From positions 1 to 9,356 of the forward strand of contig SKWP01000298.1 of NCBI GenBank assembly GCA_007128865.1: a DNA stretch of 9,356 nucleotides, in the 5' to 3' direction. Within the stretch, counting starts at the first letter, position 1. The number at the start of each line of letters is the position of its first letter. Shown piece by piece: positions 1-5,905 of this stretch. Origin of the DNA: Paracoccaceae bacterium. Lineage in GTDB: Bacteria; Pseudomonadota; Alphaproteobacteria; Rhodobacterales; Rhodobacteraceae. The position numbers and the translations under genes are program-made. The notes below the pieces were generated by a model. It was not told the DNA's origin and made no database searches. It was given only the letters and a program-made list of their open reading frames with translations.

Positions 1-530
1 CGGGCACGCTTTCGACCATGCGGGTGCGCACATCGCGGCTGGCGGTGATGCGGGCGCTGGCCAAGGACATCGGCGAAACCTGCAATCTGGTCATCCCCGA
101 CCGCGAGGCCATGGTCTATCTTGACCGGGTCGAAACCGACTGGCCGCTTCGGGTCCAGTTGCCGGTCGGCACGCGGGTGCCGTTCCACTGCACCGCATCG
201 GGCAAGCTCTATCTTTCGACCCTGCCCGATACCCATCTCGAACGCTTCCTGAGCAGCCATCCGCTGGACCGCAGCACGCCCAACACCATCACCGACCCCG
301 CCGCCCTGCATGAAGCGATCATGCACACCCGCGAGACCGGCCATGCCCAGGACAACGAGGAATTCATCGAAGGCATGATCGCCTTTGCAATGCCCCTGCG
401 CGACCGCTGGGGCAGGATGCCGGCGGTGATCACCTTTCACGCGCCCACCCAGCGCATGACGCTGGAAGCCGGGCGCCGGCATCTGCCGCGCCTGAAGCGC
501 TCCGCCGAAGAGCTTTCGGCGCTGCTGTAG
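1..530 (+). CDS. IclR-family transcriptional regulator, C-terminal effector domain (5' truncated)
   Basis: The reading frame is open from base 3 to the TAG at 528-530, so the gene starts upstream of the window. The first ATG at 18 is internal. The visible ~175 residues are the ligand-binding domain of IclR-type regulators: a GETCNLVI strand, then YLDRVET, the LPVGTRVPFHCTASGKLYL segment typical of the family, an acidic DNEEFIEGM region, and a closing AMPLRDRWGRMPAVITF strand. The N-terminal winged helix-turn-helix that binds DNA lies outside the window. IclR proteins usually control catabolic operons in response to a small carboxylate or aromatic compound; the ligand cannot be read from this fragment. 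The thioesterase gene follows on the same strand after about 160 bases, so it might belong to the same catabolic locus, but nothing in the sequence shows that it is the target. The family call is secure, the regulon unknown. Confidence 0.93.
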   Translation, partial: GTLSTMRVRTSRLAVMRALAKDIGETCNLVIPDREAMVYLDRVETDWPLRVQLPVGTRVPFHCTASGKLYLSTLPDTHLERFLSSHPLDRSTPNTITDPAALHEAIMHTRETGHAQDNEEFIEGMIAFAMPLRDRWGRMPAVITFHAPTQRMTLEAGRRHLPRLKRSAEELSALL

Positions 531-542
531 CAACTCGCCGAT

Positions 543-568
543 ATCCGCCGCCCGCCGGACCGGCGGAT
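543..568 (+). terminator. Hairpin after the IclR gene, possible terminator
   Basis: ATCCGCCG at 543-550 is perfectly repaired by CGGCGGAT at 561-568 across a 10-base loop, 13 bases after the regulator's stop codon. The stem is GC-rich but no T-run follows, so it is not a textbook Rho-independent terminator. It could pause polymerase or protect the 3' end. Confidence 0.4.
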
Positions 569-628
569 GGACATTGCCCGGCAATCCGGGGCATACCCTG
601 CACCGACCTCGAACCGGGAGAGACCGCG

Positions 629-694
629 GTGACAGCACCCCGCCCGACCGCCAGCCAGTTGCACAGCGCCGCCGACACGGGGCAGCCATGCTGA
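629..694 (+). CDS. Possible 21-codon leader ORF coupled to the thioesterase gene
   Basis: A GTG at 629 is preceded by GGGAGAG (616-622), a good ribosome-binding site six bases upstream and the best one in this interval. The frame encodes 21 residues beginning VTAPRPTASQ and ends with TGA at 692-694. That stop overlaps the thioesterase ATG at 688 in the arrangement ATGCTGA, typical of translational coupling. The peptide resembles nothing I recognise. It may be a leader peptide that loads ribosomes for the downstream gene. It could also be the true N-terminus of a gene with a frameshift in this strain, or chance. The thioesterase ATG itself lacks an equally good ribosome-binding site, which favours coupling. 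Confidence 0.35.
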   Translation: MTAPRPTASQLHSAADTGQPC

Positions 695-1182
695 TCACGC
701 AGCCCCGCACACCGGCCCTGCGCACCGCCTTTCCGCTGCTGCGCCCCCTGCCCCTGCGGCGTGCGGATTGTGACCCTGCCGGCTACCTCGACCCCGCCTG
801 CGGCGCGGTGCTGTGCGATGGTGCCCTGCGGCAATGGCTGGCCGAGGGTGGATTCTGCCCGCGCGGATCGGCCGCGCCGATGCCTGTCTGTGCGGAATCG
901 GCCTTTCGTCGGCATGCCGACCTTGCCTTTCCGGGGCCGGTGGAAATCGGCATGCGGGTGGCGCGGGTGGCCTTGTCGTCGGTGCGCTGGGATGTGGCCT
1001 TGTTTGCACCCGATGCGCCGGAGGCAGCGCTGGAAGGCCGGATCGTTCAGGTCTTCCTGCACCCCGAAACCCGGCGTCCGATGCCTGTTGCCGCGGCGCT
1101 TCGCACCGCGCTGGCCGGGCTTGGCGCACCCGGCGGCGGCGCATTGGCCGAGACGCGGTCAACAACCCCGCTGCCGGGCTGA
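688..1182 (+). CDS. Hotdog-fold acyl-CoA thioesterase (4-hydroxybenzoyl-CoA thioesterase-like)
   Basis: The product is 164 residues, close to the usual 140-170 for single-domain 4HBT proteins. Near the N-terminus lies RRADCDPAGYLD (about residues 24-35), which matches the family's D-x-D-P-x-G loop carrying the catalytic aspartate and beginning the long hotdog helix (LCDGALRQWLAEGG). The second half has the strand pattern of the family: FPGPVEIGMRVARVALSSVRW, then ALEGRIVQVFLHPETRRPMPV, and a short C-terminal helix. Such enzymes hydrolyse acyl- or aryl-CoA thioesters in the cytoplasm. The substrate cannot be assigned; an aromatic or short-chain acyl-CoA would fit the IclR neighbour. I chose ATG 688 because recognisable sequence begins just after it and because a short upstream frame ends across it; the same frame extends back to a TTG at 574 without family-like sequence. 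The last ~20 residues (Gly/Ala/Thr/Pro-rich) look non-conserved. Confidence 0.75.
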   Translation: MLITQPRTPALRTAFPLLRPLPLRRADCDPAGYLDPACGAVLCDGALRQWLAEGGFCPRGSAAPMPVCAESAFRRHADLAFPGPVEIGMRVARVALSSVRWDVALFAPDAPEAALEGRIVQVFLHPETRRPMPVAAALRTALAGLGAPGGGALAETRSTTPLPG

Positions 1183-1319
1183 TGCCCCCCGGCACCTGGT
1201 GCACGGATGCGCGTGGCCACACCGCCGCATTGACCGCAAGCAGCCACGACGCAGGAACCCCGCACCATCGCAATGACGGTCCGGGGCGGTCAGGCAGTCG
1301 AATTGTCAGGGCAATCCGG

Positions 1320-1520
1320 TCAGGTCACCACTGCTGCAATCAGGCTGACCCAGCCCGCGGCACCACCCATGACCACAATCGCAATCCACCATCCGGCAGG
1401 TGCGGCCCGGCCGAAACCGGCGTCCTGCCTGTCGAGCCTGCCGGAAAGCTCAGCCTCCAGATCAATCACGCCATGCCCCCGCCCGGAGCCGAGTTCTGCA
1501 CCGAAGGATGTGTCGGACAT
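1320..1520 (-). CDS. Small protein with one C-terminal membrane segment, unknown function
   Basis: Sixty-six residues on the minus strand. Residues 1-40 are hydrophilic and charged (MSDTSFGAEL..., then a DLEAELSGRLDRQD stretch that could form an amphipathic helix). Residues about 42-65 form one strongly hydrophobic segment beginning AGWWIAIVV and running almost to the C-terminus. There is no N-terminal signal peptide, so the expected topology is a cytoplasmic N-terminus with a C-terminal membrane anchor. The start is ATG at 1518-1520, supported by AAGGGA (plus-strand bases 1529-1534) eight bases upstream; a longer frame begins at 1559 but bypasses this good site. Third positions are mostly G/C, as expected for a real gene here. 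It converges with the thioesterase gene and diverges from the glycosyltransferase operon. I do not recognise a family and assign no function. Confidence 0.6.
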   Translation of the reverse strand: MSDTSFGAELGSGRGHGVIDLEAELSGRLDRQDAGFGRAAPAGWWIAIVVMGGAAGWVSLIAAVVT

Positions 1521-1559
1521 GGTCAGTTTCCCTTGTCTGGTCTGCCACCGGTTCTGCAC

Positions 1560-1625
1560 CTGTCGGATTAATTCGCGATTACCGGCGCAGCATGTCAGTC
1601 ATATGAAGCTAACGGCTCCTTCCCG
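1560..1625. promoter_or_regulatory. A/T-rich stretch between divergent genes, probable promoter region
   Basis: This is the only noticeably A/T-rich stretch between the small membrane-protein gene (minus strand) and the glycosyltransferase operon (plus strand), so promoters for both are most likely here. On the minus strand CTGACA is followed about 18 bases later by GAATTA. On the plus strand TTACCG is followed 17 bases later by TATGAA near 1601-1606. Both pairs are weak matches to -35/-10 consensus. The location is inferred from base composition and gene orientation rather than from a strong motif. Confidence 0.3.
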
Positions 1626-1666
1626 GCGGAATTCCGGCCCGATTATGGCAATCGCGGGGCAGATGC

Positions 1667-1685
1667 CCGGGGCGGTGCTCCCCGG
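1667..1685 (+). terminator. Hairpin with short T-run in the operon leader
   Basis: CCGGGG (1667-1672) pairs with CCCCGG (1680-1685) across a seven-base loop. Four bases later comes TTTT (1690-1693). This is the closest thing to a Rho-independent terminator in the leader. It lies 149 bases upstream of the glycosyltransferase start, so if transcription begins in the A/T-rich stretch upstream it would act as an attenuator-like element. Confidence 0.35.
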
Positions 1686-1722
1686 CCGCTTTTCAACTTC
1701 AGGTTGCGTTCTGCCCACTACC

Positions 1723-1820
1723 GCCCCTTGCCCTGCCCGTCAGGGCAAGGGGCCGGGCCTTGAGTTTGCCCGGCCCTTCAGGCAAGGCGGTGCTGCCTGA
1801 TCGGGCGTTTCGGTCAGGCA
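1723..1820 (+). promoter_or_regulatory. Cluster of strong, mutually exclusive hairpins upstream of the operon
   Basis: Four perfect inverted repeats lie back to back. (1) 1723-1735 with 1741-1753: a 13-bp stem with a five-base loop. (2) 1750-1758 (GGGCCGGGC) with 1768-1776: a 9-bp stem sharing bases 1750-1753 with the first. (3) TCAGGCA 1778-1784 with TGCCTGA 1794-1800: a 7-bp stem. (4) The same TGCCTGA with a second TCAGGCA at 1814-1820: a competing 7-bp stem. Pairs 1/2 and 3/4 cannot both form fully. The last hairpin ends 13 bases before the ATG at 1834, so it could cover the translation-start region. No T-run follows any of them. This looks like a structured 5' leader, perhaps an RNA switch, a processing site or a pause site; I do not recognise a known riboswitch class. 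Confidence 0.5.
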
Positions 1821-1833
1821 TGCGGATAGTGCG

Positions 1834-3222
1834 ATGGTTGAATTGGCAGGACCGGCTGGTGCGGGCGGCGCGGGATGGCAGGGGGCTCCCCCGTTCTGGT
1901 TGCGACTGGGGTATCTCGCCTATCAGATCGTGTTGCACCTCGGGGCCCCGGCCCTGCTCGGGCTGGCACTTGCGCGGTCCCTGCGCGAGCCGCTCTATCG
2001 CGCCCATCTCGGCCACCGCTTCGGTGGCGCGCCACGCGCGCCCGAGGGCAGCATATGGGTCTTTGCGGCCTCGCTGGGCGAAACGCGGGCAGTCTCGCCG
2101 CTCGTCCGGTTGCTGCTGGCCCGCGGCGAGACGGTGCTGCTGACCCATGCATCGCCGGCGGGACTTGCCGAGGGGCGGCGGCTGTTTGCCGATGACATCA
2201 CCTCGGGCCGGCTGGTGCAGGGCTATGGCCCGCTCGATCTGTTCTGGACGGTCCGGCGGTTCCTGTCCCGGCAGCGGCCGCGTGCGGGGCTGATCGTGGA
2301 ATCCGAAATCTGGCCCGCTCAGCTGTTCGAGGCCCGGCGCGCAGGTGTGCCGATGGTGATCGTCAACGGCGCCTATACCGAACGCGCGGCGCAGCGCGAC
2401 CGCCGCGGTGCCGGCCGGTTGCGCGGCGGGCTTTTCCCCGGCTTTTCGATGGCGCTGACCAAGTCCGAGGCCCATGCGGCACGGTATCGGGCTGCCGGCC
2501 TGCCGGCCGCGGCAGTGCGCAACCCGGGCGAATTGCGCTTCGACCTGCCCATGAACCGCGCCCAGATAGCCGCGGCCGGGCCGGTGGCGGCAGAGCTTCG
2601 CGAAGGCGGGGCGCGTGTGCTGACCCTCGCCTCGTCGGTCGAAGGCGAGGAGGCCGCGCTGCTGGCCATGGTTCGCAGCCTGCAGCAGCGGATGCAACCG
2701 GCGCCCAGGGTGGTCTGGGTGCCGCGCAGCCCGCAGCGTTTTGCGCCGGTGCTGGGCGCGCTGCGGGCTGCGGGGGTGGCGGCCGAGGCGCGCTCGGCGC
2801 TGTTCGATCGGCATCTCGCCCTGAGTCCCGGGGCCGAATCGCGCCTGCGGGCCGCCGCGGTTCTGGTCGGCGACAGCATCGGCGAGATGGATTTCTATTA
2901 TGCGCTTGCCGATGCGGTCTTTGTCGGCGCCACGCTTGTCGATCACGGCGGCCACAACATCATCGAGCCGCTGGCCCAGGAACGCCCGGTGCTGACCGGC
3001 CCGAGCACCTATGGAATCGCCTTTCCCGCCCGCGAGGCTGCCGATGCCGGCGCGCTGCGTATCCTGCCCGATGCCGCCGCACTCGAAGCCGAAATTGCAG
3101 CGCTGTTTTCGGATCCCGCGCGTCTGGGCGCGTTTTCGGCCTGCGCCCGCGGGTTCAATGCCGGGCATTCGGGCGCCGCGGCACGCAGCCTGGCTGCGCT
3201 GGAGCCGTTCCTTGAGCGCTGA
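1834..3222 (+). CDS. GT30-family glycosyltransferase, WaaA/KdtA (Kdo transferase) paralogue
   Basis: 462 residues. WaaA enzymes transfer Kdo from CMP-Kdo to lipid A at the inner face of the cytoplasmic membrane. Residues ~21-48 form a hydrophobic, membrane-associating N-terminal helix, as in WaaA. Next comes WVFAASLGETR (75-85), matching the A-A-S-x-G-E motif whose glutamate (here E83) is the catalytic residue in Aquifex WaaA. Then follow GPLDLFWTVRRFL, VESEIWP (155-161), VNGAYTERA, GELRFDLP, the C-terminal nucleotide-binding half with VGDSIGEMDFYYALADAVFVG, and HGGHNIIEP (371-379). The family call is strong. The acceptor and donor are not proven: there is no lpxK or other lipid A gene nearby, and the gene heads a nonulosonate-type operon. 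It may therefore be a second, specialised enzyme that transfers the operon's own alpha-keto acid sugar. ATG 1834 is the first start after an in-frame TGA at 1798-1800. Its ribosome-binding site is poor and it sits just after the leader hairpins. Confidence 0.88.
   Translation: MVELAGPAGAGGAGWQGAPPFWLRLGYLAYQIVLHLGAPALLGLALARSLREPLYRAHLGHRFGGAPRAPEGSIWVFAASLGETRAVSPLVRLLLARGETVLLTHASPAGLAEGRRLFADDITSGRLVQGYGPLDLFWTVRRFLSRQRPRAGLIVESEIWPAQLFEARRAGVPMVIVNGAYTERAAQRDRRGAGRLRGGLFPGFSMALTKSEAHAARYRAAGLPAAAVRNPGELRFDLPMNRAQIAAAGPVAAELREGGARVLTLASSVEGEEAALLAMVRSLQQRMQPAPRVVWVPRSPQRFAPVLGALRAAGVAAEARSALFDRHLALSPGAESRLRAAAVLVGDSIGEMDFYYALADAVFVGATLVDHGGHNIIEPLAQERPVLTGPSTYGIAFPAREAADAGALRILPDAAALEAEIAALFSDPARLGAFSACARGFNAGHSGAAARSLAALEPFLER
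3201..3204 (+). promoter_or_regulatory. Ribosome-binding site supporting a TTG start for the PseG-like gene
   Basis: GGAG lies seven bases before the TTG at 3212, inside the end of the glycosyltransferase gene. No ATG or GTG lies in frame between here and the conserved LILRAAAGPGIGLGH region, so this site decides the start. Confidence 0.5.
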
Positions 3223-4195
3223 GTTGATCCTGCGCGCCGCGGCGGGGCCGGGGATCGGGCTGGGTCATTTCCAGCGCATGCGGATGCTGGCGCGGGTCGC
3301 CGACGCGCGGGGCATCTCGACCCGGATGATACCCGGGACGCCCGAAGTGGCGGTGCCGGCCGCGTGGTGGCAGGCCCTTGCGGCGCCCGCGACCGTGGTG
3401 GTGGATACGCTGTGGTCGGGAAACGCGGCAGCGACGGCCGCCGAGGTTGCGTTGCTGCTGGCGGCAGGCCACCGTGTGGCGGTGATCGATTCGATGCCAC
3501 CCGATCATTTCGTCGCCCTGCCGGGCGCTGCACCGCATTTCGTGGTCACGCCTTACCTGAGCGCCGACCGGCTGCGCCCGCCCCCCGATGCTGGCGTCTG
3601 GCTGCACGGCGCCGGTTATGCCCTGCTGGACCCGGCCTTTGCCGAATCGCGCGCACTTGCGCGGCAGTTCCCGGCCTTGCCACGGCTCCTGGTGGCCTGC
3701 GGCGGCGCGGACCCGGGTGGGCTGAGTCTGGCCATTGCCCGAAGGCTTCCGCGTGACACCGGCGCTGCGGCAGCCGATATCGTTGTCGGGCCGCTCTTCG
3801 GGGCAGAGCTGGTATCAGCGCTGGAGGCGGCAGCAGCGGACAATCCCCGGCTGCGGCTCTGCAATGCCCCCGAAACCCTTGCCGGGCTGGTGGCCAACGC
3901 ATCGTTGGTTGTCGGCCGGCTGGGCCTCATTCGCTACGAAGCTGCCGCTTTGGGCAGAACCGGCATCTTTTTGCATGACTCGACGTTCTACCGGGCCTAT
4001 CTGGAGATGTTCTCTGCCGGGGGGCTGGCGGAAATCCACTTTGCCGTCGATGCCGGGGGGGCGGGGCGATTTCTCGACCGGGTCGCGGCGCTTGCCGCTC
4101 CGGGCGTGGAACACGCCTTCAACGCCGCGGGGTTTGCCGCGGTGGATGGGTTTGGGTGCGCGCGGCTGCTCGATCGGATCGCCGCGCAGGCGTAG
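3212..4195 (+). CDS. PseG-like protein (nucleotide-sugar hydrolase / GT28-like fold)
   Basis: 327 residues from a TTG start, overlapping the glycosyltransferase by 11 bases; PseG is of similar length. PseG removes UDP from a 2,4-diacetamido-trideoxy-altrose so that the free sugar can enter the pseudaminic acid synthase step. N-terminal LILRAAAGPGIGLGHFQRM matches the PseG signature R-A-x(n)-G-x-G-H-x-x-R, with H19 at the position of the catalytic histidine of Campylobacter PseG. VVVDTLW, VAVIDSMPPDHF, GYALLDPAF and LVACGGADPGG (160-170) follow in PseG order. The C-terminal half has the sugar-nucleotide-binding arrangement VVGRLGLIRYEAAALG (234-249), with E243 at the conserved glutamate. Canonical PseG has a Gly/Ser/Thr-rich loop before that glutamate; here it is replaced by GRLGLIR, so the substrate may differ or the protein may act as a glycosyltransferase. 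A much longer frame opens at 3011 inside the upstream gene and is rejected, because the family match begins only at about 3220. Confidence 0.75.
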   Translation: MSAELILRAAAGPGIGLGHFQRMRMLARVADARGISTRMIPGTPEVAVPAAWWQALAAPATVVVDTLWSGNAAATAAEVALLLAAGHRVAVIDSMPPDHFVALPGAAPHFVVTPYLSADRLRPPPDAGVWLHGAGYALLDPAFAESRALARQFPALPRLLVACGGADPGGLSLAIARRLPRDTGAAAADIVVGPLFGAELVSALEAAAADNPRLRLCNAPETLAGLVANASLVVGRLGLIRYEAAALGRTGIFLHDSTFYRAYLEMFSAGGLAEIHFAVDAGGAGRFLDRVAALAAPGVEHAFNAAGFAAVDGFGCARLLDRIAAQA

Positions 4196-4204
4196 GGTGG
4201 CACG

Positions 4205-4825
4205 GTGGGCAAACAGTCGCATTGGGATGCCTGGAACCGCTCGGCAGCTCCGGAGTATCCGCACGAAAAGGCCGTACAGTTCATCCTGCGCCGGTTTCCG
4301 CCGGGCCAGAGATCGGGCCGATCGGTACTCGACCTGGGCTGCGGCACCGGGCGTCACTGCCTGTTTCTGGCCCGCGAGGGGTTTTCGGTGATCGGGCGCG
4401 ACATTTCCCCCATCGCCATCGACGCAACGCGGAACCGGCTGGCAGCGGCGGGGTTTGAGGCCGATCTGGCGGTGGCCGCGGTCGACGCCCCGCAGGTGAC
4501 GCCGCAAGCCTGCGATGCGGTGATCTGCATCGGCGTTCTGGATGCGGCCGGGCCCGGTTCTGCCGGGCCTGCCTTTGCCGCCGCGCTCGATGCCCTGCGC
4601 CCTGGCGGGGCGGCGCTGTTCGTCTTTGCAAGCGACGCCGATTTCCGGCTGCGCGGCGACAATCCGCTGCAGCTGCATGGCTGGACCGAGGCCGAGGTAC
4701 TGGATGCCGCCGCAGGCATCGGCGACCGGCTGGCGAAATTCTGGATGGACAGGTATATCACCACCTATGAAAACCGCGCCGCCGAGCAGAACGACCATCT
4801 GGTCACGCTGGTGCGCGCCGGCTGA
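4205..4825 (+). CDS. Class I SAM-dependent methyltransferase (first of two in the operon)
   Basis: 206 residues beginning with GTG at 4205, nine bases after the previous stop, with GGGTGG upstream as ribosome-binding site. The Rossmann-fold SAM site is clear: motif I SVLDLGCGTGRH (40-51), then an acidic end of strand 2 at GRDISPIAID, a motif IV-like DAVICIGVLDAAG, and the post-methylation-core LRPGGAALFVFAS. A C-terminal HGWTEAEVLDAAAGIG region and TTYENR complete it. The N-terminus (HWDAWNRSAAPEYPHEKAVQFILRRF split over residues 6-31) resembles small-molecule methyltransferases found among sugar genes. The acceptor is unknown; from context it probably methylates a hydroxyl or amino group of the sugar acid or its precursor. 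Being placed between the PseG-like and PseI-like genes suggests it belongs to the same pathway. Confidence 0.82.
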   Translation: MGKQSHWDAWNRSAAPEYPHEKAVQFILRRFPPGQRSGRSVLDLGCGTGRHCLFLAREGFSVIGRDISPIAIDATRNRLAAAGFEADLAVAAVDAPQVTPQACDAVICIGVLDAAGPGSAGPAFAAALDALRPGGAALFVFASDADFRLRGDNPLQLHGWTEAEVLDAAAGIGDRLAKFWMDRYITTYENRAAEQNDHLVTLVRAG

Positions 4826-4846
4826 CCTGCGCCCGACGGAGCCTGC

Positions 4847-5905
4847 ATGACCGAACCCCTGCGCGTCGAGACCCGCGAGATCGGCGCCGACCGCCCCGCC
4901 TTCCTGATCGCCGAAGTCAGCGCCAATCACGACCGCGACCTTGATCAGGCGCTGGCGCTGGTCGACATCGCCGCGGATGCCGGCTGGGACGGGCTGAAGC
5001 TGCAGACCTATGACGCCGACAGCCTGACGATCCCTTCCGACCATCCCTCGATGCGGATCGATCCGGTCTGGGGCCATGCGCGGCTTTACGATCTCTACAG
5101 CAACGCCGGCATGCCGATGGCGTTTCACCGCCCGCTGTTCGACCGCGCGCGCGAACGCGGGCTTGTTCCCTTCACGTCCATCTACGATCCGCGCGACCTG
5201 GATTTCGTCGAAAGCCTCGATCCGGCAATCTACAAGATCGCCTCGTTCGAGATGACCTTCGATGATCTGCTGATCGCGGTCGCAGGCACCGGCAAGCCGC
5301 TGATCCTGTCAACCGGCATGGCCGACATGGCCGAGATCGGGCACGCGGTCGAGGTGTTCACCGCCCGCAGCGCGGCGCCCCTGATCCTGCTGCATTGCTG
5401 TTCGTCCTATCCCGCCCCGCCCGATCAGATCAATCTGGCGGCCATGCAGACCATGCGCGCCGCCTTCGGTTGCATGGTGGGTTTTTCCGATCACACCCTC
5501 GGCGCGCTGGCCCCGATCGCGGCGACGGCCATGGGCGCGGTGGCAATCGAGAAGCATTTCACCAATGACACCGCCCGGCCCGGCCCCGACCACCGGTTTT
5601 CGGCGACGCCCGAGGTCATGGCCGAGATCGCTGCCGGCGTGCGCGCAGTGCATGCGATGAAAGGCGACGGGCAGAAGGCGACGACGGCGGCCGAGCAGGG
5701 CAACAAGGCAGTCGGGCGCCGCTCGGCCTTCGCACTGCGCGATCTGGCGGCGGGGACGGTGATCGCGCCCGGGGATTTCCGCTTCGTGCGCCCGGCCGCG
5801 GGCATTGCCCCCAACGACCCGGCGGGCGTGCGCGGCCGCCGGTTGCGCCATGCGGTGCGCGCCGGCCACCCGATCACCGCCGACGATCTGGACCCGCCGC
5901 GGTGA
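4847..5905 (+). CDS. pseI: Pseudaminic/sialic acid synthase family (PseI/NeuB) with SAF domain
   Basis: 352 residues, the usual length. The enzyme condenses PEP with a free six-carbon amino sugar to give a nine-carbon alpha-keto acid (nonulosonate) in the cytoplasm. The NeuB TIM barrel spans about residues 15-270. It shows AEVSANH (22-28), KLQTY (51-55; K51 and Q53 at PEP-contact positions), YKIASFEM, STGM, HCCSSYP (183-189), GFSDHT (212-217, metal-binding histidine region), EKHFT (235-239) and PGPDHRFS (245-252). Residues ~285-350 are the antifreeze-like SAF domain (RRSAFALRDLAAGTVI ... GRRLRHAVRAGHPITADDL) that covers the active site of the partner subunit in the dimer. The segment WGHARLYDLYSNAG and the overall pattern are nearer PseI than NeuB, but the exact sugar cannot be fixed by eye; a legionaminic-type or novel substrate is possible. 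ATG 4847 follows GACGGAG at a suitable distance. It overlaps the next gene in a GTGA junction. Confidence 0.9.
   Translation: MTEPLRVETREIGADRPAFLIAEVSANHDRDLDQALALVDIAADAGWDGLKLQTYDADSLTIPSDHPSMRIDPVWGHARLYDLYSNAGMPMAFHRPLFDRARERGLVPFTSIYDPRDLDFVESLDPAIYKIASFEMTFDDLLIAVAGTGKPLILSTGMADMAEIGHAVEVFTARSAAPLILLHCCSSYPAPPDQINLAAMQTMRAAFGCMVGFSDHTLGALAPIAATAMGAVAIEKHFTNDTARPGPDHRFSATPEVMAEIAAGVRAVHAMKGDGQKATTAAEQGNKAVGRRSAFALRDLAAGTVIAPGDFRFVRPAAGIAPNDPAGVRGRRLRHAVRAGHPITADDLDPPR

Noticed and set aside
574..687. Extended N-terminus for the thioesterase from a TTG at 574
   Set aside because: The extra 38 residues are Arg/Pro-rich with no resemblance to hotdog proteins, and a better ribosome-binding site in this interval serves a different frame.
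1183..1319. Gene or terminator between the convergent thioesterase and small membrane-protein genes
   Set aside because: The open frames here are shadows, and I see only short weak repeats (GGTCAGG-like) without a convincing stem.
1609..1800. Short plus-strand ORF ending at 1800 in the leader
   Set aside because: Proline/arginine-rich translation, no ribosome-binding site, and the strong inverted repeats explain the sequence better as structured RNA.
1699..3168. 489-codon open frame on the minus strand opposite the GT30 gene
   Set aside because: Its translation is a low-complexity Arg/Gly/Ala/Gln-rich shadow with no family features, while the plus strand carries clear GT30 motifs. Long antisense frames are expected in DNA this GC-rich. 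The same applies to 3815-5128 and 6882-8339 on the minus strand.
3011..3211. ATG start at 3011 for the PseG-like gene
   Set aside because: It would overlap the GT30 gene by 212 bases and encode unrelated out-of-frame sequence before the conserved RAAAGPGIGLGH region.
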